Source: Pedobacter sp. KBW06 (GTDB taxonomy: Bacteria > Bacteroidota > Bacteroidia > Sphingobacteriales > Sphingobacteriaceae). From it: a stretch of DNA of 64,000 nt. This document shows, in pieces, positions 42,927-51,719 of the stretch (within the stretch, counting starts at the first letter, position 1; the number at the start of each line of letters is the position of its first letter). The position numbers and the translations under genes are program-made. The stretch lies in assembly GCF_003852525.1 (NCBI RefSeq), contig NZ_QAJL01000001.1, positions 482,983 through 546,982 of the forward strand, read 5' to 3'. Below the pieces are notes generated by a model, which was not told the DNA's origin, made no database searches, and saw nothing but the letters and a program-made list of their open reading frames with translations.

Positions 42927-43766
42927 TTAAAATCCGGTACTTACGGTTACAGTTTTCCATTCTTCCAATGCCTGCTGAACCTGGGCAATCTTGCCATGTG
43001 CAAGTTCATAAGCATCAGCGCCCAGAAAAAGATGTAACGGAGGTTGTTCTGCTGTCGTAATGTTGATCAGTGCCGCAACTGCCTTTTCCGGGTCGCCTGC
43101 CTGGTTTCCATTAATATTATGCTGATGCGCGTTCTGAACTTCACGCACTTCCTGATAAGCGGAAATTTCATTTTTTGGGGTCAGCAAAGATCCTGAAGAA
43201 AGGAAGCTGGTCCTGAAATATCCCGGGTAAACCACAGTTACATGTACGCCAAATGGCTTTACTTCTGCAGCCAGGGATTCGGAGAAACCGGCAACTGCAA
43301 ATTTTGTAGCGCAGTAAATTCCAAATCCGGGAAAACTACCGGTATATCCCCCTATCGAAGCGATGTTAAAGATATGCCCGGAATGCTGTGACCTGAAATG
43401 AGGCATCACCTTTCTGATCACATTTAACGAACCAAATACATTGACGTCGAAATTAGCCCTGGCTTCTTCATCAGTCAATTCTTCCAGGCTTCCGGTTAAG
43501 CCGTATCCGGCATTGTTAACAACTACGTCTATCCTGCCAAACCGGTCAATTCCCGTAGCAATGGCCGCATCAACGCGCTCTTCGTTATTCAGGTCCAGTG
43601 CCAAAGGAAGAAAGTTCGGGTCATCCAGACCTACCGCATCGGTTAATTCATTTAGTTTTCTTGATGTTGCAGCTACTTTAAAGCCGTCTTTTAACAGTTG
43701 TTTTACCAGGCTCAGTCCTAATCCTTTAGAAGCTCCGGTTACAAACCATACTTTTTGATTGTCCAT
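42927..43766 (-). CDS. Short-chain dehydrogenase/reductase
   Basis: A 279-residue classical SDR. The cofactor loop is TGASKGLG at 10-17, the NNAG motif lies at 84-87, the catalytic Tyr151 and Lys155 are in YCATK, and a serine lies in NIASIGG. The long C-terminal part (LLTPKNEISAYQEVREVQNAHQHN) is of the type seen in oxidoreductases that AraC regulators often control. Substrate unknown. The AraC-type gene 82 bp upstream on the same strand is the likely regulator. Confidence 0.9.
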   Translation of the reverse strand: MDNQKVWFVTGASKGLGLSLVKQLLKDGFKVAATSRKLNELTDAVGLDDPNFLPLALDLNNEERVDAAIATGIDRFGRIDVVVNNAGYGLTGSLEELTDEEARANFDVNVFGSLNVIRKVMPHFRSQHSGHIFNIASIGGYTGSFPGFGIYCATKFAVAGFSESLAAEVKPFGVHVTVVYPGYFRTSFLSSGSLLTPKNEISAYQEVREVQNAHQHNINGNQAGDPEKAVAALINITTAEQPPLHLFLGADAYELAHGKIAQVQQALEEWKTVTVSTGF

Positions 43767-43848
43767 AATTTTAGCGTTTTTACAGCAGCAAAATTACAGG
43801 ACAGCATTCATGGAGACCTTACATCATTCAAACCAATACTTGTAAGAT

Positions 43849-44751
43849 TCAAACATTCCTAAACTGAGAGGGATTGAAGTGGGTATGTTTTTTGAAATAG
43901 TTGTTAAAATGGGCAGACTCTTCGAATCCAAGGCACCAGGCAATCTCAGCGATGTTCCAGTCGGTATGCTTTAACAATGCTTTGGCTTCTGTCAGAATCC
44001 GCTCCGTAATGTGCATTGTGGTGGTCTTCCCGGTGGTTTCTTTAATTGCCCTGTTGAGGTGGTTTACATGCACGGCGAGCTGTTGGGCAAAATCTATAGC
44101 TGAGCGCATGGTGAAGCGCTGCCGCGGGGTCTCAATAGGAAACTGACGTTCCAGCAATTCTGTAAACACCGCTGTGATTCTGGAATTGGCATCAGGATGC
44201 TGGTATAGATTTTCTGCAGGCTGAACCTTTAAAGCAAAATGAATCAGTTCAGTTACATAGTTTCTGATGAGGTCATATTTGTACACATAATCCGAATCAA
44301 GCTCCTCCATCATTTTCAGAAAGAGTGCAGTAACCTGTTTGTCCTGCTCCTCGTTCAAGACGAAAGAAGGCTTACCTCCCGGGGCAAACATGGGCAATTC
44401 CGTCAGGTTACCACGGATTTTCTCCGTAAAAAAAGCGTCGGTGAAGATGCAGAAATAGCCAGAGCCATCATCATTTAAACATTCCCAGGTATAAGGGACT
44501 TTTGGATTGAAGAACATCAGTGTCGAGCCTGAGATTTCCACGCTTTTATCCGCATAATGGTAAATGTTCCTTCCCCGCATAAGGCAGACTTTATAAAAGT
44601 CCCTCCGGCTGTATTTTACAGGGACGGCATTTGGCCCAAGGTGGTTTTCCAGGTTAAAGACATTAAAATGTCCAATGCCTTCCTGAAGGTTATCAGGAAG
44701 CCAATTGAACTTTTCACGGTAAAAATCTTCAAGGCTCTCTGTTTTTGACAT
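43849..44751 (-). CDS. AraC-family transcriptional regulator
   Basis: 300 residues. The N-terminal 170 residues form a cupin-type ligand-binding domain (RDFYKVCLMRGRNIYHYADKSVEI, LMFFNPKVPYTWE). The C-terminal 100 residues hold two helix-turn-helix motifs, with FAQQLAVHVNHLNRAIKETTGK and IAWCLGFEESAHFNNYFKKHT, ending FNPSQFRNV as usual. It lies between a TrxR-like oxidoreductase (38 bp upstream) and an SDR (82 bp downstream) on the same strand, and probably regulates one or both. Confidence 0.92.
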   Translation of the reverse strand: MSKTESLEDFYREKFNWLPDNLQEGIGHFNVFNLENHLGPNAVPVKYSRRDFYKVCLMRGRNIYHYADKSVEISGSTLMFFNPKVPYTWECLNDDGSGYFCIFTDAFFTEKIRGNLTELPMFAPGGKPSFVLNEEQDKQVTALFLKMMEELDSDYVYKYDLIRNYVTELIHFALKVQPAENLYQHPDANSRITAVFTELLERQFPIETPRQRFTMRSAIDFAQQLAVHVNHLNRAIKETTGKTTTMHITERILTEAKALLKHTDWNIAEIAWCLGFEESAHFNNYFKKHTHFNPSQFRNV

Positions 44752-44789
44752 GAACCAAAGTTACACAATTCAAACCATTTGCACCTCAA

Positions 44790-45698
44790 CTACCAGGATT
44801 CCATGATGAGGTCGTAGTTGATGACTGCTCCGGCACGCATTCCTGCAGCAACCGACTGAGAAACGGCCCTGAGCATCGTCGAATTGTCGCCCGCCGCATA
44901 GATTCCAGGTATATTGGTATGCTGTAATTCATCTACCTCCAGAAAGCCCTGTCCGGTCAGCGTGCAACCCAGCTCCTGCGGAAGACTGCTATGCTGCTCG
45001 AAAGGAATCCGGGCATACATGACACTAAACGCATGTTCCTGCCCATCGGATAAAACCAGGCCTTTAAGCTGCCCGTCAGCATGTATCAATTGGCTGACTG
45101 CTGTTTCGATCCATGAAATGCCATGTTTTGTCAATTGCGCCTGCTGATCAGCATCCAGGCTGATCGGTCCGTTGGTAAATAAAACCAGTTCTTTTGTCCA
45201 GTTACTGAGGACCTGCGCAAAATGAAGGGCTTCGTTACCATTGGCGAGCATGGCCGTCTTTTGATGACGGACTTCATAACCATGACAATAAGGGCAATGA
45301 ATCACAGAGATCCCCCAGCAGGCTGCAAAGCCCTCTATTTCCGGCATGCGATCTTTCAAGCCGGTTGCAAATACCAGTTTTTTAGCACTTAGTTTTTTAC
45401 CTGACTCCGTTATCAGCTCAAAGAACAATCCGGATTTTTCGGCAGAAATGACCCGGTCATTCAAAAATTCAACAGTCGGATATTTTAGTACCTGCGCTTT
45501 TGCTTTTCTGGCAATTTCTGCAGGTGTTTCCCCATCATGGGTAATGAAATTATGTGAATGAGGGGTCTGTGCATTACAAGGCTGTCCACTGTCAATAACC
45601 AGTACTTTCCGCATCGCGCGACCTAAAGTCATCGCTGCTGAAAGACCGGCGTAGCTTCCACCAATAATGATGACTTCCAAAGGATTGTTAATTTCCAT
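44790..45698 (-). CDS. FAD/NAD(P)-dependent thioredoxin reductase-like oxidoreductase
   Basis: 302 residues with a Rossmann FAD loop GGSYAGLSAA at 13-22 and a redox pair Cys135/Cys138 in HCPYCHGYE. The FAD-closing motif is GIYAAGDNSTM near the C-terminus. This is the thioredoxin reductase-like group with HCPYCHGYE, seen in enzymes related to GliT/TrxR that act on low-molecular or unknown disulfides. Its partner is not evident. It is first in a same-strand group with an AraC regulator and an SDR. Confidence 0.9.
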   Translation of the reverse strand: MEINNPLEVIIIGGSYAGLSAAMTLGRAMRKVLVIDSGQPCNAQTPHSHNFITHDGETPAEIARKAKAQVLKYPTVEFLNDRVISAEKSGLFFELITESGKKLSAKKLVFATGLKDRMPEIEGFAACWGISVIHCPYCHGYEVRHQKTAMLANGNEALHFAQVLSNWTKELVLFTNGPISLDADQQAQLTKHGISWIETAVSQLIHADGQLKGLVLSDGQEHAFSVMYARIPFEQHSSLPQELGCTLTGQGFLEVDELQHTNIPGIYAAGDNSTMLRAVSQSVAAGMRAGAVINYDLIMESW

Positions 45699-45787
45699 TT
45701 CCTAAATTTTATGATTCAGGGGTAAAAATAAACATCAGGTCTATTAATGCAACAAAGTTTCATTAATAAAACTTAATCCTGACAATC

Positions 45788-45810
45788 CGGCTGTAAATTA
45801 AATACAGCCG
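45788..45810 (-). terminator. Hairpin after the DUF4249 gene
   Basis: A perfect 8-bp stem CGGCTGTA/TACAGCCG with a 7-nt loop lies immediately after the stop of the minus-strand gene. There is no convincing T run. Confidence 0.45.
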
Positions 45811-45811
45811 A

Positions 45812-46618
45812 TTATTTAATCACTGCGGTTCTGGAACTCGAAGTATGGGCATTAAATACGCCCAGTGCACCATTGCTGAAATTTGAAGGAGGATTTGCCG
45901 GAGAAACAGGTGGCCCTCCCTGTCCGGAATTCTGTCCGAGGCTATAAAAATAGCGGTACACATTTCTATCTATACATTGGAACTCCACATGAACACTATC
46001 TCCTTTTAACAGGTCATCCAGTTCATAAAAAATCACATTTTCGACTTTATTGCCATCATTAAAACGATCTTCACTCACTGCATCTTCCTCCACCACACCT
46101 TTTGTTCTCAGAATATAGCGATATTGATTGGCAACTCCGGCAGGATCTGAAAAGTTGGCAACGATATAGCTCTTGTTTCCGCCAAAAAAATTGAATGTTT
46201 TGAAAGTCAGCGCATCCAGTATTACTCTTGCCGGCATCACCGAGCTCGCCTCATAGGTTTTCCCTTCGAAGGTTACGGCAAGATCATACCTGACACCTGA
46301 CTTTCCCTTAAATTTAGTCGTAGTCTGATACACTCCCGGCAAGGTCTCTACGAAGGCAGCCTGCACCTTACCATCTGCCTTTAACACAATGCTGGCCTTA
46401 CTGACCCCATTAAATTTATTTGGCTCCGTGAAATTATAGGTCTTTGAGATTTTTATGATGTGGTTCTCATTCAAATCACTGATTCCCCCATCGATGACAA
46501 TTACCGGAACGGCCTCGTCCAGTTTAAGGTCTATGACTTTTTCACAAGCACTAAAAGCACTGACTGCAATGATTGCAAAAACGCAGCGGGTATATTTTTT
46601 CAAGTTCATCCTTTTCAT
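45812..46618 (-). CDS. DUF4249 lipoprotein
   Basis: 268 residues. A signal sequence with lipobox FSAC (Cys25) is followed by the DUF4249 pattern: VIDLKLDEAVPVIVIDGGISD, the beta-sandwich segment VSKASIVLKADGK, and YQTTTKFKGKSGVRYDL. The family is restricted to Bacteroidota and is usually encoded beside a TonB-dependent receptor, as here (23 bp downstream of one). It probably sits on the outer membrane as a partner of that receptor. The molecular role is unknown. Confidence 0.88.
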   Translation of the reverse strand: MKRMNLKKYTRCVFAIIAVSAFSACEKVIDLKLDEAVPVIVIDGGISDLNENHIIKISKTYNFTEPNKFNGVSKASIVLKADGKVQAAFVETLPGVYQTTTKFKGKSGVRYDLAVTFEGKTYEASSVMPARVILDALTFKTFNFFGGNKSYIVANFSDPAGVANQYRYILRTKGVVEEDAVSEDRFNDGNKVENVIFYELDDLLKGDSVHVEFQCIDRNVYRYFYSLGQNSGQGGPPVSPANPPSNFSNGALGVFNAHTSSSRTAVIK

Positions 46619-46641
46619 AAAAATATCTTGTGTTTGTAATG

Positions 46642-48969
46642 CTAAAATTTAAAGTTCCAGGTTACAGAAGGAATGATCCCAAATAGGGTTGTCCGTGTCA
46701 CCTGGGTCCTGGTTTTATCGTCCGGATCATCCTTAAAATCGATAGAGAAAGCATTCTGACGGTTGTACAGGTTATAAATTCCAAAAGACCAGCTCGACTG
46801 CAGTTTTTTCCCCGGCTTTCCTTCCAGTGTAGCTGAAACGTCGAGGCGGTGATAAGCAGGTGTCCTATACCCGTTCTTTTCCTTATAATAAAATACGGTC
46901 CTTCCATTTAACTGGTATTTACCACTTGGATAGGTTACGGCATTTCCGGTATTGTAAACAAAAACAGAAGAGAAGGTCCAGCGTGGCCCGGCCTTATAGA
47001 TTCCAACCAGCGAAAGGTCATGGGTCCGGTCCTGTTTGGCATAAAACCATTTGCCTTCATTAATTGCATCAAACTGCCGTTCAGTTCTGGAGTAGGTGTA
47101 GCCAATCCAGCCATTAAATTTGCCAAACCGCTTCTTTAAAAACAATTCAATCCCATAGGCACGTCCATCTCCATACAAGAGATCTGCTTCTACATTGCCG
47201 TTCCCCCTTAAGTCTGTTCCACTGCGGTATTCAATCTGGTTCTGCATCCATTTATAATATACTTCGGCAGAAAACTCATATTTGTCCTCATTAAAATTCC
47301 TGAAATATCCCAAGGCTGCCTGATCTGCAATTTCCGGCTTCACATTATTGCTGTTCATGATGTACAAATCTGTAGGCGAGGTCGAAGTAGAGTTAGACAT
47401 CAGGTGGATGTTCTGAATGTTCCTCGTATAGGCTCCCTTTAAGGAACTGGCAGGATTCAACTGATAGCTTGCAGAAAATCTGGGCTCCAGATTGAGGTAA
47501 TTTTTCACAAAATCGCCGGATGCATAAGCTTTGGTCTGGATGGTATTCCCATCTGCATCATAGGTTTTGAAATTTCCCGGCCCCAGCAGGGAGAAAGCAC
47601 TTAGCCTTAATCCATAAACCAGGTTTAACTTTTCATTCACAGCCCATTCATCTGAAATATAAACTGCGGATTCCAGACCTTTACGATTTTCATAGGTCGT
47701 TTCATTTACGCTGGACCGGGCATCGGCGGTGAGCTTTCCGGGAGCTATGGTATGGCGGATCACGTTTAATCCGAATTTAAGGTGATGGTCATTACTCAGG
47801 CTATATTCAAAATCCTGCTTCAGGTTAAAGTCCTTAATCGAAGAGTTGACTTCAAAGTTATTCTCCTCCATAAAATTCTGAATGACGTAGTTGTAATTGC
47901 TGTAAATCAGCGAGGTATTGGAGAATAGCTTATTGCTGTATAAATGGTTCCAGCGCAGGGTTACGGTAGCATTCCCCCAGTTGAAGCCAAAGGTTTTTGC
48001 CAGGCCCAGCTTATCCCTTCCAAAATAACCGGACAGGTATAATGTATTTTTATCATCCAGCTGGTAATTGGCCTTGGCATTGATATCGTAAAAATAGAGG
48101 GTATTTCTATTGATCGAGCTGTCTGAGGAAAGCTTAAAAAAAGCATCCATATAAGTTCTTCTGGCGCTCACCATAAAGGAACCTTTGTCTTTCACAATCG
48201 GCCCCTCTACTTTCAGGCGGGAAGAAATGAGTCCTATTCCACCTTCAGCCGTAAATTCCTTTCGGTTTCCATCATTCATCTTTATGTCGAGCACAGAGGC
48301 GAGCCGGCCTCCATATTGTGCAGGCATCCCTCCTTTATAAACGCTTACATCTTTGATTGCATCAGAATTAAAGGTGGAGAAGAAACCCAATAAATGGGAA
48401 GCATTGTAAACCGGCGCCTCATCCAGCAGGATCAGGTTCTGATCGGTTGATCCTCCCCTTACATAAAAACCACTGTTTCCTTCCCCTGCCGATTTTATTC
48501 CCGGCAATAGCTGCAAAGTCTTCAGCACATCCCGCTCTCCCAATAACACGGGAACATTATTGATCTCCCTTACGTTTATCTTTTGCAGTCCCATCTGCGG
48601 ACTGCTTACATTTTCATTTTTCTTGGTTGCAGAAATCACCACTTCATCCAGCTGGTTATCTTCCTCTAACGCAAAGTTTAGCCGGATGTCCTTAGTGATT
48701 TCCATTTTTTTGACGATTGTTTTATAGCCGATAAAGCTGACGGAAATTTCATAATTTCCATCGCTCACATTCAGGGAATAAAATCCGTAAGCATTGGTAA
48801 TTCCTCCTGCGGGAGTACTTCCGGTTAATTTAACACTCGCGCCAATTAAGGTTTCTCCGGTCTTTGAATCGGTGATATTTCCATTTACCGTTCTTCTGGT
48901 TTGGGCATTTGAATATTGAAACAGGGCAGTGAACAAAAGGATCAGTACAACTCTAATGGTGAAAGGCAT
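46642..48969 (-). CDS. TonB-dependent receptor, DUF4249-associated
   Basis: An outer membrane receptor of 775 residues. It has a signal peptide (1-22), a CarboxypepD_reg-like domain (about 25-115, with VNGNITDSKTGETLIGASV), and a plug with VVISATKKNENVSSPQMGLQKI and FYVRGGSTDQNLILLDEAPVY. The barrel ends IIPSVTWNFKF. The plug motif NVPVLLGERDVLKTLQLLPG is typical of this receptor group. The co-encoded DUF4249 lipoprotein follows after 23 bp. Substrate unknown. Confidence 0.92.
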   Translation of the reverse strand: MPFTIRVVLILLFTALFQYSNAQTRRTVNGNITDSKTGETLIGASVKLTGSTPAGGITNAYGFYSLNVSDGNYEISVSFIGYKTIVKKMEITKDIRLNFALEEDNQLDEVVISATKKNENVSSPQMGLQKINVREINNVPVLLGERDVLKTLQLLPGIKSAGEGNSGFYVRGGSTDQNLILLDEAPVYNASHLLGFFSTFNSDAIKDVSVYKGGMPAQYGGRLASVLDIKMNDGNRKEFTAEGGIGLISSRLKVEGPIVKDKGSFMVSARRTYMDAFFKLSSDSSINRNTLYFYDINAKANYQLDDKNTLYLSGYFGRDKLGLAKTFGFNWGNATVTLRWNHLYSNKLFSNTSLIYSNYNYVIQNFMEENNFEVNSSIKDFNLKQDFEYSLSNDHHLKFGLNVIRHTIAPGKLTADARSSVNETTYENRKGLESAVYISDEWAVNEKLNLVYGLRLSAFSLLGPGNFKTYDADGNTIQTKAYASGDFVKNYLNLEPRFSASYQLNPASSLKGAYTRNIQNIHLMSNSTSTSPTDLYIMNSNNVKPEIADQAALGYFRNFNEDKYEFSAEVYYKWMQNQIEYRSGTDLRGNGNVEADLLYGDGRAYGIELFLKKRFGKFNGWIGYTYSRTERQFDAINEGKWFYAKQDRTHDLSLVGIYKAGPRWTFSSVFVYNTGNAVTYPSGKYQLNGRTVFYYKEKNGYRTPAYHRLDVSATLEGKPGKKLQSSWSFGIYNLYNRQNAFSIDFKDDPDDKTRTQVTRTTLFGIIPSVTWNFKF

Positions 48970-49083
48970 AGAAAATTGAGTATATGGATGTTGTAAATAT
49001 ATGATTTTTCTAAAGGCTTCCTAAACTAAAGCAACAGGCATTGTCCTGTCAAACTTTATTGCTCCGGCTTTGTTGATGAAAAG

Positions 49084-50124
49084 ATGGCTTTAATCAGATT
49101 CAGCAATAAGGGCATATACTGTGAACAGGGAGATTTTTATATCGACCCCTGGAAACCCGTTAAACTTGCCGTAACCACTCATGGACATGCAGATCATGTA
49201 AAATGGGGCAACCAGGCGTATTTATGCCATGAGTTGACGAAACCGATTCTTTTGCATCGCCTGGGGGCGGAGTTAAATATCCAGACCCTTCGCTATCGGG
49301 AGGAAATCAACATTAACGGCGTGAAGCTAAGCATGTTTCCCGCCGGACATGTCATCGGATCTGCACAAATCAGGCTGGAATATAAAGGAGAGGTCTGTGT
49401 CATTTCCGGCGATTATAAAGTGGAGTACGATGGCATCAGTACTGCTTTTGAACCGGTAAAATGCCATACTTTTGTTTCTGAAAGCACCTTTGGTTTACCC
49501 ATTTATAAATGGCTTCCTCAACAGCTGATCTTTGATCAGATTGGAAATTGGGTAAACAACAATCAGGAGCAGGGTAAAACCAGTGTCTTAATTGCTTACA
49601 GCCTTGGAAAAGCACAAAGGCTGATCAATGGACTAAAAGACCAGGACCGTCCAATCTATGTGCATCAATCCATTGCCAACCTGAATGATGCCTTTATACA
49701 GGCAGGCGTAGCACTTCCGGAAACGATCAGAATCAGCCCGGAAATCCGAAAAGAAACGCTTCAGCAAGGGCTGATCATTGTTCCTCCGGCACTTGCCGAC
49801 GGGCGCTGGATGAAGACACTTCAACAGGCGGCAACGGGGGTTTGCTCGGGATGGATGCAGGTAAGGGCCGGCAGAAGGTGGAGAAGTGCTGATGCGGGCT
49901 TTGCCCTGAGCGATCATGCGGACTGGCCGGGCCTGCTTTCGGCCATTAAAGCAACTGAAGCAGAAAAAGTTTTTGTGACACATGGATTTACCGCCACCTT
50001 CTCAAAATACCTGAACGAGATCGGAATTGAAGCCGAAGAAGTGAAAACACAATATGGAACAGAAGAGGAAGAAATAGAAACCGGCGCTCAGGAAAATCCG
50101 GAAATAAAGGAGGAAGCAGATTGA
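49084..50124 (+). CDS. Ligase-associated DNA exonuclease (MBL fold)
   Basis: 346 residues. A metallo-beta-lactamase nuclease fold with metal ligands His33, His35, Asp37 and His38 in THGHADH, later ligand regions GHVIGSAQI and SGDYKVEYDG, and a beta-CASP part containing ALSDHADW and FVTHGFT. It matches the predicted exonuclease (TIGR04122 type) found with an ATP-dependent ligase, a DEXH helicase and a phosphoesterase. It is the first gene of that operon; its last 4 bases overlap the ligase start. Confidence 0.9.
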   Translation: MALIRFSNKGIYCEQGDFYIDPWKPVKLAVTTHGHADHVKWGNQAYLCHELTKPILLHRLGAELNIQTLRYREEININGVKLSMFPAGHVIGSAQIRLEYKGEVCVISGDYKVEYDGISTAFEPVKCHTFVSESTFGLPIYKWLPQQLIFDQIGNWVNNNQEQGKTSVLIAYSLGKAQRLINGLKDQDRPIYVHQSIANLNDAFIQAGVALPETIRISPEIRKETLQQGLIIVPPALADGRWMKTLQQAATGVCSGWMQVRAGRRWRSADAGFALSDHADWPGLLSAIKATEAEKVFVTHGFTATFSKYLNEIGIEAEEVKTQYGTEEEEIETGAQENPEIKEEAD

Positions 50125-51713
50125 AACGATTTACAGAACTGATTGCCCAACTGGAAATGAGCAACAAGACCAACGATAAGATCGCCGCTTTAGTCCGCTA
50201 TTTTAACGAGGCCAATGACCTGGATAAACCTTATGTAATCGCGATGTTTACTGGAAAAAGGCCCCGGCGACCAGTCAGCACAGCCCTGATTAAAGAATGG
50301 GCAATTGAGCTTAGCGAACTGCCACCCTGGCTGTTTGCCGAGAGCTATCATAGTGTAGGTGACCTCAGCGAAACAATTGCACTGATTCTTCCCCCTCCGG
50401 CAAAAACTACAGATCTTCCTTTACATCAATGGATCAATGCCCTTCAGGATTTAAACGGAAAGGACGACGAAAGCAAAAAGAAATTCATAGTCAATGCCTG
50501 GGACAGCCTGGATACACAGGAAAGGTTCATCTTTAATAAACTCATTTCCGGCAATTTCAGAATTGGGGTTTCCAACAAAATGCTGGTCAACGCTCTTGCC
50601 AAACAAAGTGATACGGAAAGCAATAAGATCATGCACAGCATCATGGGGAAATGGAAACCGGATGAAATCAGTTATCAGGAGCTCATTGCAGGTGCGCATG
50701 TAGACACCGACCGTTCCTGGCCCTACCCTTTTTGCCTGGCTTATGCCCTGGACAGTCCGCCCGAATCCTTGGGTGATGTCAAAGAATGGCAGGCAGAATG
50801 GAAATGGGACGGGATCCGCGGACAAATTGTAAAACGTGGCGGAGAGCTGTTCATCTGGTCCAGAGGGGAAGAGCTGGTCACAGATCAATTTCCTGAACTG
50901 CATTTTCTGGTGGATGAACTGGAAGATGGAACAGTGCTCGATGGTGAGATCCTCTCTGTTAAAGAAGGAAAGGTACAGTCCTTCTCCACCCTTCAACAGC
51001 GATTAAACCGTAAAACCATTTCAAAAGGGCAATTGGAAAGCGCACCAATTGCGTTTTATTGTTACGATCTGCTAGAGCAGCAGGGAATCGATCAAAGAGG
51101 AAAAACCTTGGGTATCCGCCGCAAAGCATTGATAGAAATCATTAAAAAAATAAAGAGCCAGGGAGTCCTTGTCTTATCACCCGGCATTGAAGTCGGTTCC
51201 TGGGCGGAACTCGCCCTCCTGCGGGCAGATTCCAGACTAAACAACAGTGAGGGACTAATGCTCAAAAAACTGGATTCATTGTACCATAGCGGAAGAAAAA
51301 GGGGCGACTGGTGGAAATGGAAGATCAATCCTTACACCGTAGATACGGTCATGATTTATGCACAGAAAGGCAGTGGCAGAAGGGCGAATTTTTATACCGA
51401 TTATACTTTTGCGGTTCGGGATGGAGAACAGCTGATCACCATCGCAAAGGCTTATTCCGGATTAACAGATCAGGAAATTAAAGAGGTCGATGCTTTTGTA
51501 AAGAAAAATGCAATAGAGAAATTTGGCCCCGTCCGCACGGTTAAGCCAGAACTGGTTTTTGAGATTGCCTTTGAAGGCATCGCAGAAAGTAAGCGCCATA
51601 AGGCCGGCCTGGCTTTACGCTTCCCCAGAATCGCCAGGTGGCGAAAAGACAAAAAAGCGGCAGAGATCAATACACTGGATGATTTACGACAGTTGTTAAA
51701 TTCGACTTTATAA
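50121..51713 (+). CDS. ATP-dependent DNA ligase of the ligase-associated repair operon
   Basis: A 530-residue ATP-dependent DNA ligase. The adenylated lysine is Lys228 in KWDGIRG, an N-terminal DNA-binding helical domain of about 200 residues precedes it, and an OB-fold domain follows (RGDWWKWKINPYTVDTVMIYA). The start is TTG at 50121, backed by a strong AAAGGAGG site at 50106-50113 and a 4-bp overlap with the exonuclease stop. Strong Shine-Dalgarno sites are uncommon in Bacteroidota, but this one also encodes the end of the previous protein. Probable role: sealing nicks in DNA repair with the linked nuclease and helicase. Confidence 0.93.
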   Translation: MKRFTELIAQLEMSNKTNDKIAALVRYFNEANDLDKPYVIAMFTGKRPRRPVSTALIKEWAIELSELPPWLFAESYHSVGDLSETIALILPPPAKTTDLPLHQWINALQDLNGKDDESKKKFIVNAWDSLDTQERFIFNKLISGNFRIGVSNKMLVNALAKQSDTESNKIMHSIMGKWKPDEISYQELIAGAHVDTDRSWPYPFCLAYALDSPPESLGDVKEWQAEWKWDGIRGQIVKRGGELFIWSRGEELVTDQFPELHFLVDELEDGTVLDGEILSVKEGKVQSFSTLQQRLNRKTISKGQLESAPIAFYCYDLLEQQGIDQRGKTLGIRRKALIEIIKKIKSQGVLVLSPGIEVGSWAELALLRADSRLNNSEGLMLKKLDSLYHSGRKRGDWWKWKINPYTVDTVMIYAQKGSGRRANFYTDYTFAVRDGEQLITIAKAYSGLTDQEIKEVDAFVKKNAIEKFGPVRTVKPELVFEIAFEGIAESKRHKAGLALRFPRIARWRKDKKAAEINTLDDLRQLLNSTL

Positions 51714-51719
51714 ACAGAT